Shown here: in pieces, positions 55,998 to 64,000 of the stretch | Numbering within the stretch: the stretch's first letter is position 1 | How the letters are laid out: each line of letters opens with the position of its first letter | NCBI RefSeq assembly: GCF_001648775.1 | Contig: NZ_LVEJ01000010.1 | Coordinates: 372,001 to 436,000, forward strand | Length of the DNA: 64,000 nt | Reading direction: 5' to 3' | DNA from: Pseudomonas fluorescens | GTDB taxonomy: Bacteria > Pseudomonadota > Gammaproteobacteria > Pseudomonadales > Pseudomonadaceae | Translations under genes and position numbers: made by a program | Notes under the pieces: model-generated | Database searches by the model: none | What the model saw: only the letters and a program-made list of their open reading frames with translations | Told to the model about the DNA's origin: nothing

Positions 55998-56909
55998 CTA
56001 GATCAGAATGAACACCGCCAGCAATCCACCGAAGATCGCCCACTTTTCCATGTAGTAGCGTTTGCGATTGCGCTTTTTCAGCTCTTTACCGCGCAGGCGG
56101 ATCTTGTAGATGCGGGTGAACAAGCGGTTGATGCCACCGGTGCGGTCACCGGCATCGTTCGGCGCGCCTGCCGCCGACATCACGGTGCGGCTGAACCAAC
56201 TGTTGAACGCCGCGGCCCAGCGATACTTCATCGGCCGCTCGATGTCGCAGAACAAAATGATGCGGTTTTTGTCCGTGGTGTTTTCGGCGTAGTGAATGAA
56301 AGTCTCGTCGAACATCACCGCTTCGCCGTCGCGCCAGTGATAGTTCTCACCGTCGACATTGATGTAGCAGCCGGCATCGTTCGGCGTTTCCAGACCGAGG
56401 TGATAGCGGTAAGAACCGGCGTACGGGTCGCGGTGGCGCACCAGTTTCGAACCGGGAGGCAGCTCGGCGAACATTGCTGCTTTGATCGAGCCGATGCTCT
56501 GCACCAGTTCAGTGGTGCGCGGGCACAGCTTCATCGCCGATGGATGGCTCTCGCCGTACCACTTCAGGTAGAAACGCTTCCAGCCGCTTTTGAAGAACGA
56601 GTTGAAACCCACGTCGTCATACTGGTTGGAACGCTTGATCTCACCGGCACGCAGAAGATTCTGGCCTTCTTCGCGAATTTCTTCCCAGTGCGCCTGCAAC
56701 GGGCTCAAATCGGGAAACTCGGCCGGGTCGAGATACGGCTTGTTGGGCTTTTTCGAGAACAGGTACAGAAAGCAGTTGATCGGTGCGAGGAACGTCGAGT
56801 GATCGCTCAGTTGCCGACCCAGTTTGTGGCGCACACGACCACGAAGATGAACGTATGCAATGGAAATGACATAGATAGCAGCAATAATGAGTTTCACGGA
56901 AATCGTCAC
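55998..56909 (-). CDS. lpxO: Lipid A hydroxylase LpxO (aspartyl/asparaginyl beta-hydroxylase family)
   Basis: 303 residues. N-terminal transmembrane helix (about 5-23), catalytic double-stranded beta-helix dioxygenase domain with the Fe/2-oxoglutarate ligands in LVRHRDPYAGSYRYHLGLE and FIHYAENTTDKNRI, and a C-terminal membrane helix (about 290-303). This matches LpxO, which hydroxylates the secondary lauroyl or myristoyl chain of lipid A at C2. It adds to the lipid A-modifying set in the window. Confidence 0.9.
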   Translation of the reverse strand: MTISVKLIIAAIYVISIAYVHLRGRVRHKLGRQLSDHSTFLAPINCFLYLFSKKPNKPYLDPAEFPDLSPLQAHWEEIREEGQNLLRAGEIKRSNQYDDVGFNSFFKSGWKRFYLKWYGESHPSAMKLCPRTTELVQSIGSIKAAMFAELPPGSKLVRHRDPYAGSYRYHLGLETPNDAGCYINVDGENYHWRDGEAVMFDETFIHYAENTTDKNRIILFCDIERPMKYRWAAAFNSWFSRTVMSAAGAPNDAGDRTGGINRLFTRIYKIRLRGKELKKRNRKRYYMEKWAIFGGLLAVFILI

Positions 56910-57278
56910 ACGTCAAAAGTGAACAAACTGCGCGCCAGGCAGCTCGAGGCCAGCGTCTTATGCAGTGGTCTGGAAACAAATGGCACATCCTTGAGCCCGC
57001 GCCGTTGAAAGGCGCTGGGTGAATAGATGGCATTTTAGCCATACTTTGTAACCGATAGTTAACCCTCAACTGTGAAAATCTGTCCCGCGTTTGCGCCAAT
57101 CGGCGATCTTGGCGTCATCGCCCTATCGTTTAAAGAGCCAGACCAGTACAATCGCCGCCAAACTTTACGCGCCCCCCTTGGTTGATGACGGGAACCTCCC
57201 CGCTTCAGCGCACTTTGACTCGGGCCAAGCGCTCCAGCCGCACCCTCGCTTTTTAAGAATGCTTCGCAGGAAAAACCC
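56910..57278. other. Long leader/intergenic region between lpxO and the ABC-F gene
   Basis: 369 bp shared by divergent genes. No convincing protein gene. A short frame from TTG at 57091 runs to 57282 and ends in TTGA, overlapping the ABC-F TTG start; it may be a translation-coupled leader. Little else is recognised. Confidence 0.4.
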
Positions 57279-58865
57279 TTGATTTCTACAGCTAATATCA
57301 CGATGCAGTTCGGCGCCAAGCCGCTCTTCGAAAACGTTTCGGTCAAATTCGGCGCGGGCAACCGCTATGGCCTGATCGGCGCCAACGGTTGCGGCAAGTC
57401 GACCTTCATGAAAATCCTCGGCGGCGACCTCGATCCGACCGGCGGCCAGGTCATGCTCGAGCCGAACGTGCGTCTGGGTAAATTGCGCCAGGATCAGTTC
57501 GCTTACGAAGAATTCACCGTGATCGATACCGTGATCATGGGTCACGAAGAACTGTGGAAGGTCAAGGCCGAGCGCGACCGTATCTACTCGCTGCCGGAAA
57601 TGAGCGAAGAAGACGGCATGGCCGTGGCCGAGCTGGAAACCGAATTCGCCGAAATGGACGGTTACACCGCCGAGTCCCGTGCCGGTGAACTGCTGCTGGG
57701 CCTGGGTATCGGCATCGAGCAACACTTCGGCCCAATGAGCGAAGTCTCGCCAGGCTGGAAACTGCGCGTATTGCTGGCGCAGGCACTGTTTTCCGATCCG
57801 GAAGTGCTGTTGCTCGACGAACCGACCAACCACCTGGACATCAACACCATTCGCTGGCTGGAAAACATCCTGACCCAGCGTAGCAGCCTGATGATCATCA
57901 TCTCTCACGACCGTCACTTCCTGAACAGCGTGTGCACGCACATGGCTGACCTGGATTACGGCGAGCTGCGCCTGTTCCCGGGCAACTACGACGAGTACAT
58001 GACCGTGGCGACCCAGTCCCGCGAGCAACTGCTGTCGGACAACGCCAAGAAAAAAGCACAGATTTCCGAACTGCAATCGTTCGTCAGCCGCTTCTCGGCC
58101 AACGCCTCGAAAGCCAAGCAGGCCACTTCCCGCGCCAAGGCGATCGACAAGATCCAGCTGGCCGAGGTCAAGCCTTCGAGCCGCGTGAGCCCGTTCATCC
58201 GCTTCGATCAGAACAAGAAGCTGCACCGTCAGGCCGTCATGGTCGAGAAGATGGCCAAGGGTTTCGACGGCAAGCCACTGTTCAAGGACTTCAGCTTCCA
58301 GGTTGAAGCCGGCGAGCGCGTCGCGATCATCGGTCCGAACGGTATCGGCAAGACCACCCTGCTGCGCACCCTGGTCAACGAACTGACCCCGGATGCCGGC
58401 AGTATCAAGTGGACCGACGCCGCCGAACTGGGCTACTACGCCCAGGATCACGCGCACGATTTCGAAGACGACGTCACCCTGTTCGACTGGATGGGTCAAT
58501 GGACTCAGGGCGAGCAGATGATTCGCGGTACTTTGGGCCGCATGCTGTTCTCCAACGACGAGATCCTCAAGTCGGTCAAAGTGATTTCCGGTGGTGAGCA
58601 AGGTCGCATGCTGTTCGGCAAGCTGATCCTGCAAAAGCCGAACGTGCTGATCATGGACGAACCGACCAACCACTTGGACATGGAGTCGATCGAGGCGCTG
58701 AACCTGGCGCTGGAAAACTACCCGGGCACGCTGATCTTCGTCAGCCACGACCGTGAGTTCGTATCGTCCCTGGCCACGCGCATTATCGAGCTGAGCCCGG
58801 ATGGCGTGACCGACTTCAGCGGCACCTACGATGACTACCTGCGTAGTCAGGGTGTAGTGTTCTAA
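57279..58865 (+). CDS. ABC-F family ATPase, YbiT-like
   Basis: 528 residues with a TTG start (AGGAAAA upstream). Two ABC domains: Walker [10 protein letters not shown] and GPNGIGKTT, signature motifs SPGWKLR (non-canonical) and SGGEQGR, Walker [12 protein letters not shown] and [11 protein letters not shown], separated by a helical linker (about 230-320). No membrane segment. ABC-F proteins act on ribosomes in translation or antibiotic resistance; the YbiT branch is a likely ribosome-associated factor. An intrinsic terminator follows. Confidence 0.93.
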   Translation: MISTANITMQFGAKPLFENVSVKFGAGNRYGLIGANGCGKSTFMKILGGDLDPTGGQVMLEPNVRLGKLRQDQFAYEEFTVIDTVIMGHEELWKVKAERDRIYSLPEMSEEDGMAVAELETEFAEMDGYTAESRAGELLLGLGIGIEQHFGPMSEVSPGWKLRVLLAQALFSDPEVLLLDEPTNHLDINTIRWLENILTQRSSLMIIISHDRHFLNSVCTHMADLDYGELRLFPGNYDEYMTVATQSREQLLSDNAKKKAQISELQSFVSRFSANASKAKQATSRAKAIDKIQLAEVKPSSRVSPFIRFDQNKKLHRQAVMVEKMAKGFDGKPLFKDFSFQVEAGERVAIIGPNGIGKTTLLRTLVNELTPDAGSIKWTDAAELGYYAQDHAHDFEDDVTLFDWMGQWTQGEQMIRGTLGRMLFSNDEILKSVKVISGGEQGRMLFGKLILQKPNVLIMDEPTNHLDMESIEALNLALENYPGTLIFVSHDREFVSSLATRIIELSPDGVTDFSGTYDDYLRSQGVVF

Positions 58866-58882
58866 AACGCTGCTGAAAACTG

Positions 58883-58912
58883 AAAAGCCCTGTCCCTGTG
58901 ACGGGGCTTTTT
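58883..58912 (+). terminator. Intrinsic terminator of the ABC-F gene
   Basis: AAAAGCCCTGTC, loop CCTGT, GACGGGGCTTTTT: a long GC stem with a T-run, 18 bp after the stop codon. Confidence 0.85.
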
Positions 58913-58948
58913 GCATTTCAGGGTGAGGAATTTGCTGGTGCGGCGACC

Positions 58949-59013
58949 TTCGCGAGCAAGCTCGCTCCCACAGGGGAATGTATTTCAAATGTGGGAGCGA
59001 GCTTGCTCGCGAA
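58949..59013. repeat. REP doublet, outward type, 19-bp spacer
   Basis: Inverted unit 58949-58971, forward unit 58991-59013, with AATGTATTTCAAAT in the spacer. Confidence 0.9.
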
Positions 59014-59126
59014 GACGCCAGTAGCTGCGACATCAATCTTTTGGGAAAATAGTTAGCCTGCTTTCTTTTATCGCAAGCCCAAGCCATGATGCGAACTCTC
59101 CCACCGCCGCCCGCGAACGAGCCCTC

Positions 59127-60314
59127 ATGTCTGCACAGCAACAGCCCCCGCAAAGCTCCATGGCGATCACCCTGCAGATCGTCTCCATCGTGTTCTACAC
59201 CTTTGTTGCTTTCCTCTGCATCGGTCTGCCGATTGCGGTATTGCCCGGTTACGTGCACGAGCAATTGGGTTTCAGCGCGGTCGTGGCCGGGCTGGTGATT
59301 GGTTCGCAGTATCTGGCCACCCTGCTCAGCCGGCCCATGGCCGGGCGCATGTCGGACACGGTCGGCACCAAACGGGCGATCATTTATGGCTTGTGGGGGA
59401 TCGTGCTGAGCGGTGTGCTGACGCTGGCGTCCACCCTGCTGCAGGACTTTGCGCTGGCAAGCCTGATCATTCTGATCATCGGACGCCTGCTGCTGGGCAT
59501 CGCTCAAGGGCTGATTGGTGTGGGCACGATCAGTTGGTGCATGGGCCAGGTCGGGGTCGAACACACGGCGAAATCGATTGGCTGGAACGGCATCGCTTCC
59601 TATGGTGCGATTGCCATTGGTGCGCCGCTGGGTGTGGTAATGGTCGCCGATTACGGCTTCACCAGCCTCGGCATTGCCCTCGCGGTACTGGCGGCCGGCG
59701 CATTGCTGCTGATCCGCAACAAACCGTCGGTGCCGGTGATCCGTGGCGAACGCCTGCCATTCTGGGCGGTATTCGGGCGCATCGCCCCGTATGGCGCCAG
59801 TCTCACCCTGGCCTCGATCGGCTACGGCACGCTGACCACGTTCATCACCCTTTATTACCTCAATCGCGGCTGGACCGGTGCGGCGTACTGCCTGACCGTG
59901 TTTGGCGTGTGTTTCATCCTGTCGCGCCTGCTGTTCATCTCGGCGATCAGTCGGTTTGGTGGTTTCAGGTCTGCGATCGCCTGCATGACCATCGAAACGC
60001 TGGGGCTGGTGATGTTGTGGCTGGCGCCCTCCACGGCGTTCGCCTTGATCGGTGCGGGGCTGGCGGGGTTTGGCCTGTCGCTGGTGTACCCGGCGCTGGG
60101 GGTCGAGGCGATCAAGCAGGTGCCGAGTTCCAGTCGCGGCTCGGGCTTGGGCGCTTATGCGGTGTTCTTTGATCTGGCGCTGGCGATTGCCGGGCCGCTG
60201 ATGGGCGCGGTGGCGTTGAATCTGGGGTATTCGTGGATTTTCTTCAGTGCGGCGCTGTTGTCGGTGATCGGGCTGGGGTTGACCTTGCTACTGATGCGCC
60301 GTGCAACTTCCTGA
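59127..60314 (+). CDS. MFS transporter, YhhS/YfcJ family
   Basis: 395 residues, 12 transmembrane helices. Motif A appears as SRPMAGRMSDTVGTKRA; GRLLLGIAQGLIGVGTISW and VYPALGVEAIKQVPSSSRG are characteristic of the UPF0226/YhhS-type major facilitators. Substrate unknown, members include arabinose or drug exporters. Confidence 0.85.
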   Translation: MSAQQQPPQSSMAITLQIVSIVFYTFVAFLCIGLPIAVLPGYVHEQLGFSAVVAGLVIGSQYLATLLSRPMAGRMSDTVGTKRAIIYGLWGIVLSGVLTLASTLLQDFALASLIILIIGRLLLGIAQGLIGVGTISWCMGQVGVEHTAKSIGWNGIASYGAIAIGAPLGVVMVADYGFTSLGIALAVLAAGALLLIRNKPSVPVIRGERLPFWAVFGRIAPYGASLTLASIGYGTLTTFITLYYLNRGWTGAAYCLTVFGVCFILSRLLFISAISRFGGFRSAIACMTIETLGLVMLWLAPSTAFALIGAGLAGFGLSLVYPALGVEAIKQVPSSSRGSGLGAYAVFFDLALAIAGPLMGAVALNLGYSWIFFSAALLSVIGLGLTLLLMRRATS

Positions 60315-60334
60315 ACAATCGACGCAAAACCAAT

Positions 60335-60422
60335 GTGGGAGCGAGCTTGCTCGCGAAGGCGGGGAGTCAGTCAGCACATGTATTGACTGACACTACGCCT
60401 TCGCGAGCAAGCTCGCTCCCAC
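60335..60422. repeat. REP doublet, inward type, 42-bp spacer
   Basis: Forward unit 60335-60357, inverted unit 60400-60422; the spacer itself is palindromic (GTCAGTCA ... TGACTGAC), so the whole element can fold into one long hairpin. Confidence 0.9.
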
Positions 60423-60438
60423 AGGGTTCTATGGCTGG

Positions 60439-61476
60439 CTATTGATCTGCGGTTTGCATCCCCGCCCGGGTCGGTTGACCCAGTGCATGAGAGAAGAACC
60501 GCCCGGCCTCGGAGATCAGGTTGCGATGGATGTCCTCGCGATCCACGCCATCGGCATCGGTGCACAACGCCGGCATGGCACGGATCTGTTCTTCGTTGCA
60601 CGGCGCCATGAACACGAAGTGCCCTGCCCCGGCCAGCAATTTGAAATCCGGTGCCGTCGGCAGTTTGCGCGCCAGCGCCGCCGCGTTCTTGTCGAAAGCC
60701 ACCAGTTTGTCGCCATCGCCGCTGTAGAGCAGCACCGGCACATGCACGTCCGCCAAGGTGTGGCGGCCGAATTTCAAACTCAACGGCGCCATCAACAGTA
60801 AGGCGTGCACCCGTGGGTCAGCCACCGGCTGCAAGTCATCGCGATCGACGATCAATTCACCCTGAGTGTTGCAGGCATCACGGTCATCCGGACGCTCCTG
60901 ACAGTAACGACGCAGACGATCCAGATCAGGTTGCGCGCCCGAAAGAATCAACGCGGTCTCGCCACCCGCTGAGTAGCCGATCACGCCGACCTGATCGGCG
61001 TTGACGTAAGGCGCGAGCATGCGGTCGCCGAGGGTGGCGGTAATCGCTTCGGAAATCTGGATCGGCCGCCCGTAGAGATTGCTCAGGGTGCCGAGACGGC
61101 TGTGGTCTTTGGAGTTGTCGCCGGGATGGATCACCGCGACCACGACAAAGCCTTTGCGCGCCAGCGAGGTGGCGAGGTCGTGCAAGGCCAGCGGCGTGCC
61201 GGTGTTGCCGTGCGAAAGCATCAGCATCGGAAAGCGGCCAATGGCGACTTTGGTGTCTTCGCCGGCCTCCACCGAATAGCCTTCGAGCAGGCTCATGTGT
61301 TCGCGATCGCTGGACGGATAGAAGGCGATGGCGCGCATCGGTTGCAGGTCGAGCGGATCGAGGAAGGTCATCTCGTGATAACCGACGCTCCACACCGGAT
61401 GTCGCCCAGGCGCAGCCTGCACTGAATTCAGGCTGCCAAGCAGGCAAATCAGTAACGCTGCACAAAGACGCATCAT
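60439..61476 (-). CDS. Secreted alpha/beta hydrolase (dienelactone hydrolase/PAF-acetylhydrolase-like)
   Basis: 345 residues from ATG at 61476 with a Sec signal peptide (SVQAA). Alpha/beta-hydrolase fold: oxyanion region MLMLSHGNTGTPLALHDLA, nucleophile Ser in GVIGYSAGGETAL, acid in LYSGDGDKLVAFD, and catalytic His in AGHFVFMAP. Homologues include predicted periplasmic esterases and lipoprotein-associated phospholipase-like enzymes. Substrate unknown. Confidence 0.82.
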   Translation of the reverse strand: MMRLCAALLICLLGSLNSVQAAPGRHPVWSVGYHEMTFLDPLDLQPMRAIAFYPSSDREHMSLLEGYSVEAGEDTKVAIGRFPMLMLSHGNTGTPLALHDLATSLARKGFVVVAVIHPGDNSKDHSRLGTLSNLYGRPIQISEAITATLGDRMLAPYVNADQVGVIGYSAGGETALILSGAQPDLDRLRRYCQERPDDRDACNTQGELIVDRDDLQPVADPRVHALLLMAPLSLKFGRHTLADVHVPVLLYSGDGDKLVAFDKNAAALARKLPTAPDFKLLAGAGHFVFMAPCNEEQIRAMPALCTDADGVDREDIHRNLISEAGRFFSHALGQPTRAGMQTADQ

Positions 61477-61626
61477 GGGATGCCCCACCCTGTTGTTACT
61501 CAATAGACAGATCCGTTGCATTGCGGGCCAGAAATGCCGGGGATTCGGCGTTTCGGTACGACACTGCACTCAGACGCTGATCGTGTGACTGCATAACCCG
61601 GGCCAGATTATGTAACAGTCAGAAAC

Positions 61627-61674
61627 AAAAAACTCCGTAACTGGCCCTTGCAGAACCAGAATACAGAGTTTTTT
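61627..61674 (-). terminator. Intrinsic terminator of azoR
   Basis: Read on the minus strand: AAAAAACTC, then CTGG...CCAG inner stem, GAGTTTTTT: 9-bp outer arms with a T-run, 38 bp behind the azoR stop. Confidence 0.75.
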
Positions 61675-61712
61675 GAGTGTTACCTGAACATCAGCTGTTC
61701 TTTACGCAAGCC

Positions 61713-62324
61713 TTACGCGGCGGCGAACAGTTGCTCGCTGATTTTCGCTTGAGCGGCGGTCATCGCGTTGTTGCGCACTTCGTCGCCATACGCCAGGCCT
61801 TCAGCACGAACGATTTCGATGTCGGTGATGCCGAGGAAGCCCAGTACCAGCTTCAGATATTCTTCGTGAGCGATGCCGCTGGCCTGACCGGCGTGGATGC
61901 CGCCGGAGGTCGACACGATCACCACTTTCTTGCCACCGCACAGGCCTTCAGGGCCGGCTTCGGTGTAACGGAAAGTCTGACCGGCAACGGCCACGCGGTC
62001 GATCCACGCTTTGAGTTGGGTCGGCACGGTGAAGTTGTACATCGGTGCAGCGATCACCACGGCGTCGGCAGCGATGAACTCGGCCAGGGTCGAAGCGCTC
62101 AGTTCGGCTTCGTGCTGTTGCGCGGCGTTGCGCAATTCAGCGGTGGTACCGGCGGCAACCAGAGTGGTCGACGAGAAGTGGCTGATGGCGTCGGCGGCCA
62201 GATCGCGGTAGGTCACCACGGCACTTGGCTCGGCGGCCTGCCAGGCTTTGACGACTTGGCCACTCAGCTGACGGGAAGCCGAGTTGTCGCCCAGAATGCT
62301 CGAATCGATATGCAGCAGTTTCAT
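61713..62324 (-). CDS. azoR: FMN-dependent NADH-azoreductase
   Basis: 203 residues, flavodoxin-like fold. [18 protein letters not shown] at the start, [19 protein letters not shown] (FMN contact), [21 protein letters not shown]. AzoR reduces azo dyes and quinones with NADH. Divergent from a LysR regulator, its usual controller. Confidence 0.93.
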   Translation of the reverse strand: MKLLHIDSSILGDNSASRQLSGQVVKAWQAAEPSAVVTYRDLAADAISHFSSTTLVAAGTTAELRNAAQQHEAELSASTLAEFIAADAVVIAAPMYNFTVPTQLKAWIDRVAVAGQTFRYTEAGPEGLCGGKKVVIVSTSGGIHAGQASGIAHEEYLKLVLGFLGITDIEIVRAEGLAYGDEVRNNAMTAAQAKISEQLFAAA

Positions 62325-62449
62325 GTGGAATCTCCTGGAAGGAATCGCCGGTGGCGACGGAATGGAGACAATCCTACGGAAGAAACCAATGGATGATTAG
62401 CCGCCGACAATGCGATAGTTCGTCCCACTGATAGAACAGTTGGACAGCC

Positions 62450-63358
62450 ATGCAAGATCTCAACGATCTCTACTATTTCGCCAAGGTGGTCGAGGCCGGC
62501 GGTTTCGCCGCCGCTGGCCGCTTGTTGGGCATTCCAAAATCGCGCTTGTCACGGCGCATTGCCGAGCTGGAAGAACGCCTCGGCGCGCGACTGTTGCAAC
62601 GCACCACGCGCCAATTGAATCTCACGGCGGTTGGTGAACGGTATCTACGTCACTGCCAGGCGATGCTGCTGGAAGCGGAAATGGCCGATGAAGCGGTCGC
62701 CAGCATGTCCAGCGAACCGCGCGGACGTCTGCGGGTGTCCTGCCCGACCGGACTGGCGCGGGAAATGTTGCCGTGGGTCATCAGCGAATTTCTCGGCAAA
62801 TTCCCGCAGGTGCAATTGGAGGTGGTGCTGCTCAATCGCCGGGTCGATCTGGTCGCCGAAGGTTTCGATGTGGCGCTGCGCGTGCGTGAGCTGGGCGACG
62901 AAGACCCGCTGCTGGTCACTCGCCGCCTGCGTCAGGCGCAAATGGTCGTGGTCGCCAGTCCGGCGTTTATGCACGGGCAGGCGATCAATCACCCGCAGGA
63001 CCTGAAGAACCTGCCGGTGCTGGGCGCGCTTGAAGCTGATCGCATGGTGCACGTGCGGTTACTCGATCAACAGGGCAACCCTTTCGAGTTGAACATGGAA
63101 GCGCGATTGGGCATCGATGATTTTGTCGTGCGCAAAACCTGCGTGCTGGCCGGCCAGGGCTTTACCCTGTTGCCGATGATGTATTGCGAAGCGGAACTGC
63201 AAAGCGGCGCGCTGGTGCAATTGCTGCCTGAGTGGTCGCTGCCTGGTGGCTGGCTGCAAGCGGTGTATCCGCACCGACGCGGGGTGATGCCGGCGGTGCG
63301 CGCATGGATCGATCACTTGGTCGAGTCGTTCAATGCCTGTGGGGAGCGGTTGATATGA
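62450..63358 (+). CDS. LysR family transcriptional regulator
   Basis: 302 residues. N-terminal winged HTH (DLYYFAKVVEAGGFAAAGRLL, RRIAELEERLGARLLQRTTR) and C-terminal LysR substrate domain (RGRLRVSCPTGLAREMLP...). Divergent from azoR and overlapping the next gene by ATGA; presumed regulator of azoR. Confidence 0.9.
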   Translation: MQDLNDLYYFAKVVEAGGFAAAGRLLGIPKSRLSRRIAELEERLGARLLQRTTRQLNLTAVGERYLRHCQAMLLEAEMADEAVASMSSEPRGRLRVSCPTGLAREMLPWVISEFLGKFPQVQLEVVLLNRRVDLVAEGFDVALRVRELGDEDPLLVTRRLRQAQMVVVASPAFMHGQAINHPQDLKNLPVLGALEADRMVHVRLLDQQGNPFELNMEARLGIDDFVVRKTCVLAGQGFTLLPMMYCEAELQSGALVQLLPEWSLPGGWLQAVYPHRRGVMPAVRAWIDHLVESFNACGERLI

Positions 63359-63714
63359 GCAAGGGAAAAATGAGCGAGGCCGATGTGGCGGCGTTCTGTC
63401 TGGCATTGCCCGGTGCACGGGAAGATTACAAATGGGGCGGCGTGCGGGTGTTCTCGATTGCGGGCAACAAGATGTTTGCCTTGCAGGGGCTGCGTGGGGA
63501 TTCGCTGGCGTTCAAGGTCGACAAGGATTTGTTTCTCGGCCATTGCGACCGCCCGGGGATTCACCCGGCGCCGTATCTGGCGCGGGCACAGTGGATCATC
63601 ATGCACCCGCCCTACCCGTTGGCTGCCGAGGAGTTGCGCGGGTTGTTGCAGCGTTCGCATCAACTGGTGGTGAGCAAGTTGCCAAAGAAAACCCAAATCG
63701 GTTTATTGCTGTAA
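63355..63714 (+). CDS. MmcQ/YjbR family DNA-binding-like protein
   Basis: 119 residues, CyaY-like fold family. LALPGAREDYKWGGVRVFSIAGNKMFAL (opening given to 20: LPGAREDYKWGGVRVFSIAG), then LFLGHCDRPGIHPAPYLARAQW. ATGA overlap with the LysR gene, so cotranscribed. Function of the family is not settled. Confidence 0.85.
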   Translation: MSKGKMSEADVAAFCLALPGAREDYKWGGVRVFSIAGNKMFALQGLRGDSLAFKVDKDLFLGHCDRPGIHPAPYLARAQWIIMHPPYPLAAEELRGLLQRSHQLVVSKLPKKTQIGLLL

Positions 63715-63726
63715 ACCCAATCCCCC

Positions 63727-63802
63727 TGCTCGCGAAGAGGCCGTGTCAGACAACATCATCGTTGAATGAAAGTCCGCTATCGCGAGCAGGCTCGCTCCCA
63801 CA
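63727..63802. repeat. Degenerate REP doublet
   Basis: Truncated forward unit (only TGCTCGCGAA, 63727-63736) and a nearly complete inverted unit ending in GCTCGCTCCCAC (about 63780-63802). The left unit has lost its first half. Confidence 0.7.
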
Positions 63803-63820
63803 TTGGTTTTTTGCAGTTCT

Positions 63821-64000
63821 TTAGAACAGCGCCAGCAGGTTCGAGCCTAGAAACAACTGGTCGATCCAGAACACCTGATGCAGCAGCACAATCACCCAGA
63901 ACAGAATCTGAAACGACACCTTGCGCGTCTTGTGCCGGAATACCTGCTGGGCGATCAACGCGCCCGGCCAGCCGCCAGCCAGTTCCACGGCATGCAGGAT
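63821..64000 (-). CDS. DUF1294 membrane protein, 5' truncated by window edge
   Basis: The last 59 residues are visible. They read through GGWPGALIAQQVFRHKTRKV and a membrane helix (QILFWVIVLLHQVFWI), ending ...LLALF. GGWPGA-x-xAQ..-RHKT is the hallmark of DUF1294. The upstream part, with a possible cold-shock domain in some homologues, is out of the window. Function unknown. Confidence 0.75.
   Translation of the reverse strand: MLHAVELAGGWPGALIAQQVFRHKTRKVSFQILFWVIVLLHQVFWIDQLFLGSNLLALF

Noticed and set aside
57165-59564. 799-codon open frame on the minus strand opposite the ABC-F gene
   Set aside because: Antisense shadow of a highly conserved gene; composition is His/Gln/Arg-rich, with no domain.
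24994-60422. REP doublets considered as a CRISPR array
   Set aside because: Units are palindromic, scattered between genes over 35 kb, and have no regularly spaced unique spacers.

Overview
The window comes from a GC-rich, densely packed gammaproteobacterial chromosome. It is most probably a member of the Pseudomonas fluorescens group. The reasons are the gene content (arn operon with two ArnT proteins, SfnG, EfeUOB-EfeM, a PA2552-2555-like acyl-CoA cluster, LpxO, a RimK-family ligase beside a GNAT-C39 fusion) and many copies of the intergenic REP palindrome GTGGGAGCGAGC/TTGCTCGCGAA that is typical of these genomes. No rRNA, tRNA, CRISPR array, insertion sequence or prophage block is visible. 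The only recombination gene is a lone tyrosine recombinase.

Layout. 1-3251: the end of an FAD amine oxidase, then a PqiB-PqiC pair without PqiA. 3209-8807: an orphan histidine kinase, divergent from an Ais-like phosphatase, a first ArnT and a second lipid-linked glycosyltransferase. 9032-12699: an Fbp-type ferric iron ABC importer behind a possible Fur box. 12700-13638: the tyrosine recombinase. 14024-24422: the complete arnBCADTEF-ugd operon for L-Ara4N modification of lipid A plus one extra glycosyltransferase, every junction overlapping by 1-4 nt. 24459-27200: a GNAT enzyme, an MFS carrier and an HPP membrane protein. 27343-38055: a branched-chain acyl-CoA catabolic region (two acyl-CoA dehydrogenases, two crotonase-fold enzymes, a 3-hydroxyisobutyrate dehydrogenase-like enzyme, thiolase, SDR, acyl-CoA ligase and an AraC regulator), split by a 112-bp tandem repeat and REP doublets. 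38341-42568: an EfeU-EfeO-EfeB-EfeM iron-uptake operon behind strong Fur-box-like sequence.

42690-49316: PssA, a TetR regulator with a DUF1348 protein, the dimethyl sulfone monooxygenase SfnG with a candidate sigma-54 promoter, a TSUP carrier, NudC and a dienoyl-CoA-isomerase-like crotonase. 49521-53219: a CorA-like channel with an altered signature, a RimK-family ATP-grasp ligase and a divergent GNAT-C39 peptidase fusion; this is the best candidate for an uncharacterised peptide or protein modification system. 53279-64000: a PQQ-type sugar dehydrogenase, a small secreted protein, Ku, LpxO, an ABC-F ATPase, an MFS carrier, a lipase-like hydrolase, AzoR with a divergent LysR regulator, an MmcQ/YjbR protein and the end of a DUF1294 membrane protein.

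Themes. Envelope and lipid A remodelling recurs (Ais-like phosphatase, two ArnT proteins, arn operon, LpxO, PssA, PqiBC). Two separate iron importers each have Fur-like sites upstream. The acyl-CoA genes fit valine and isoleucine breakdown. Thirteen complete inverted REP doublets plus one degenerate doublet mark gene boundaries, and their internal spacers fall into three tight size classes.
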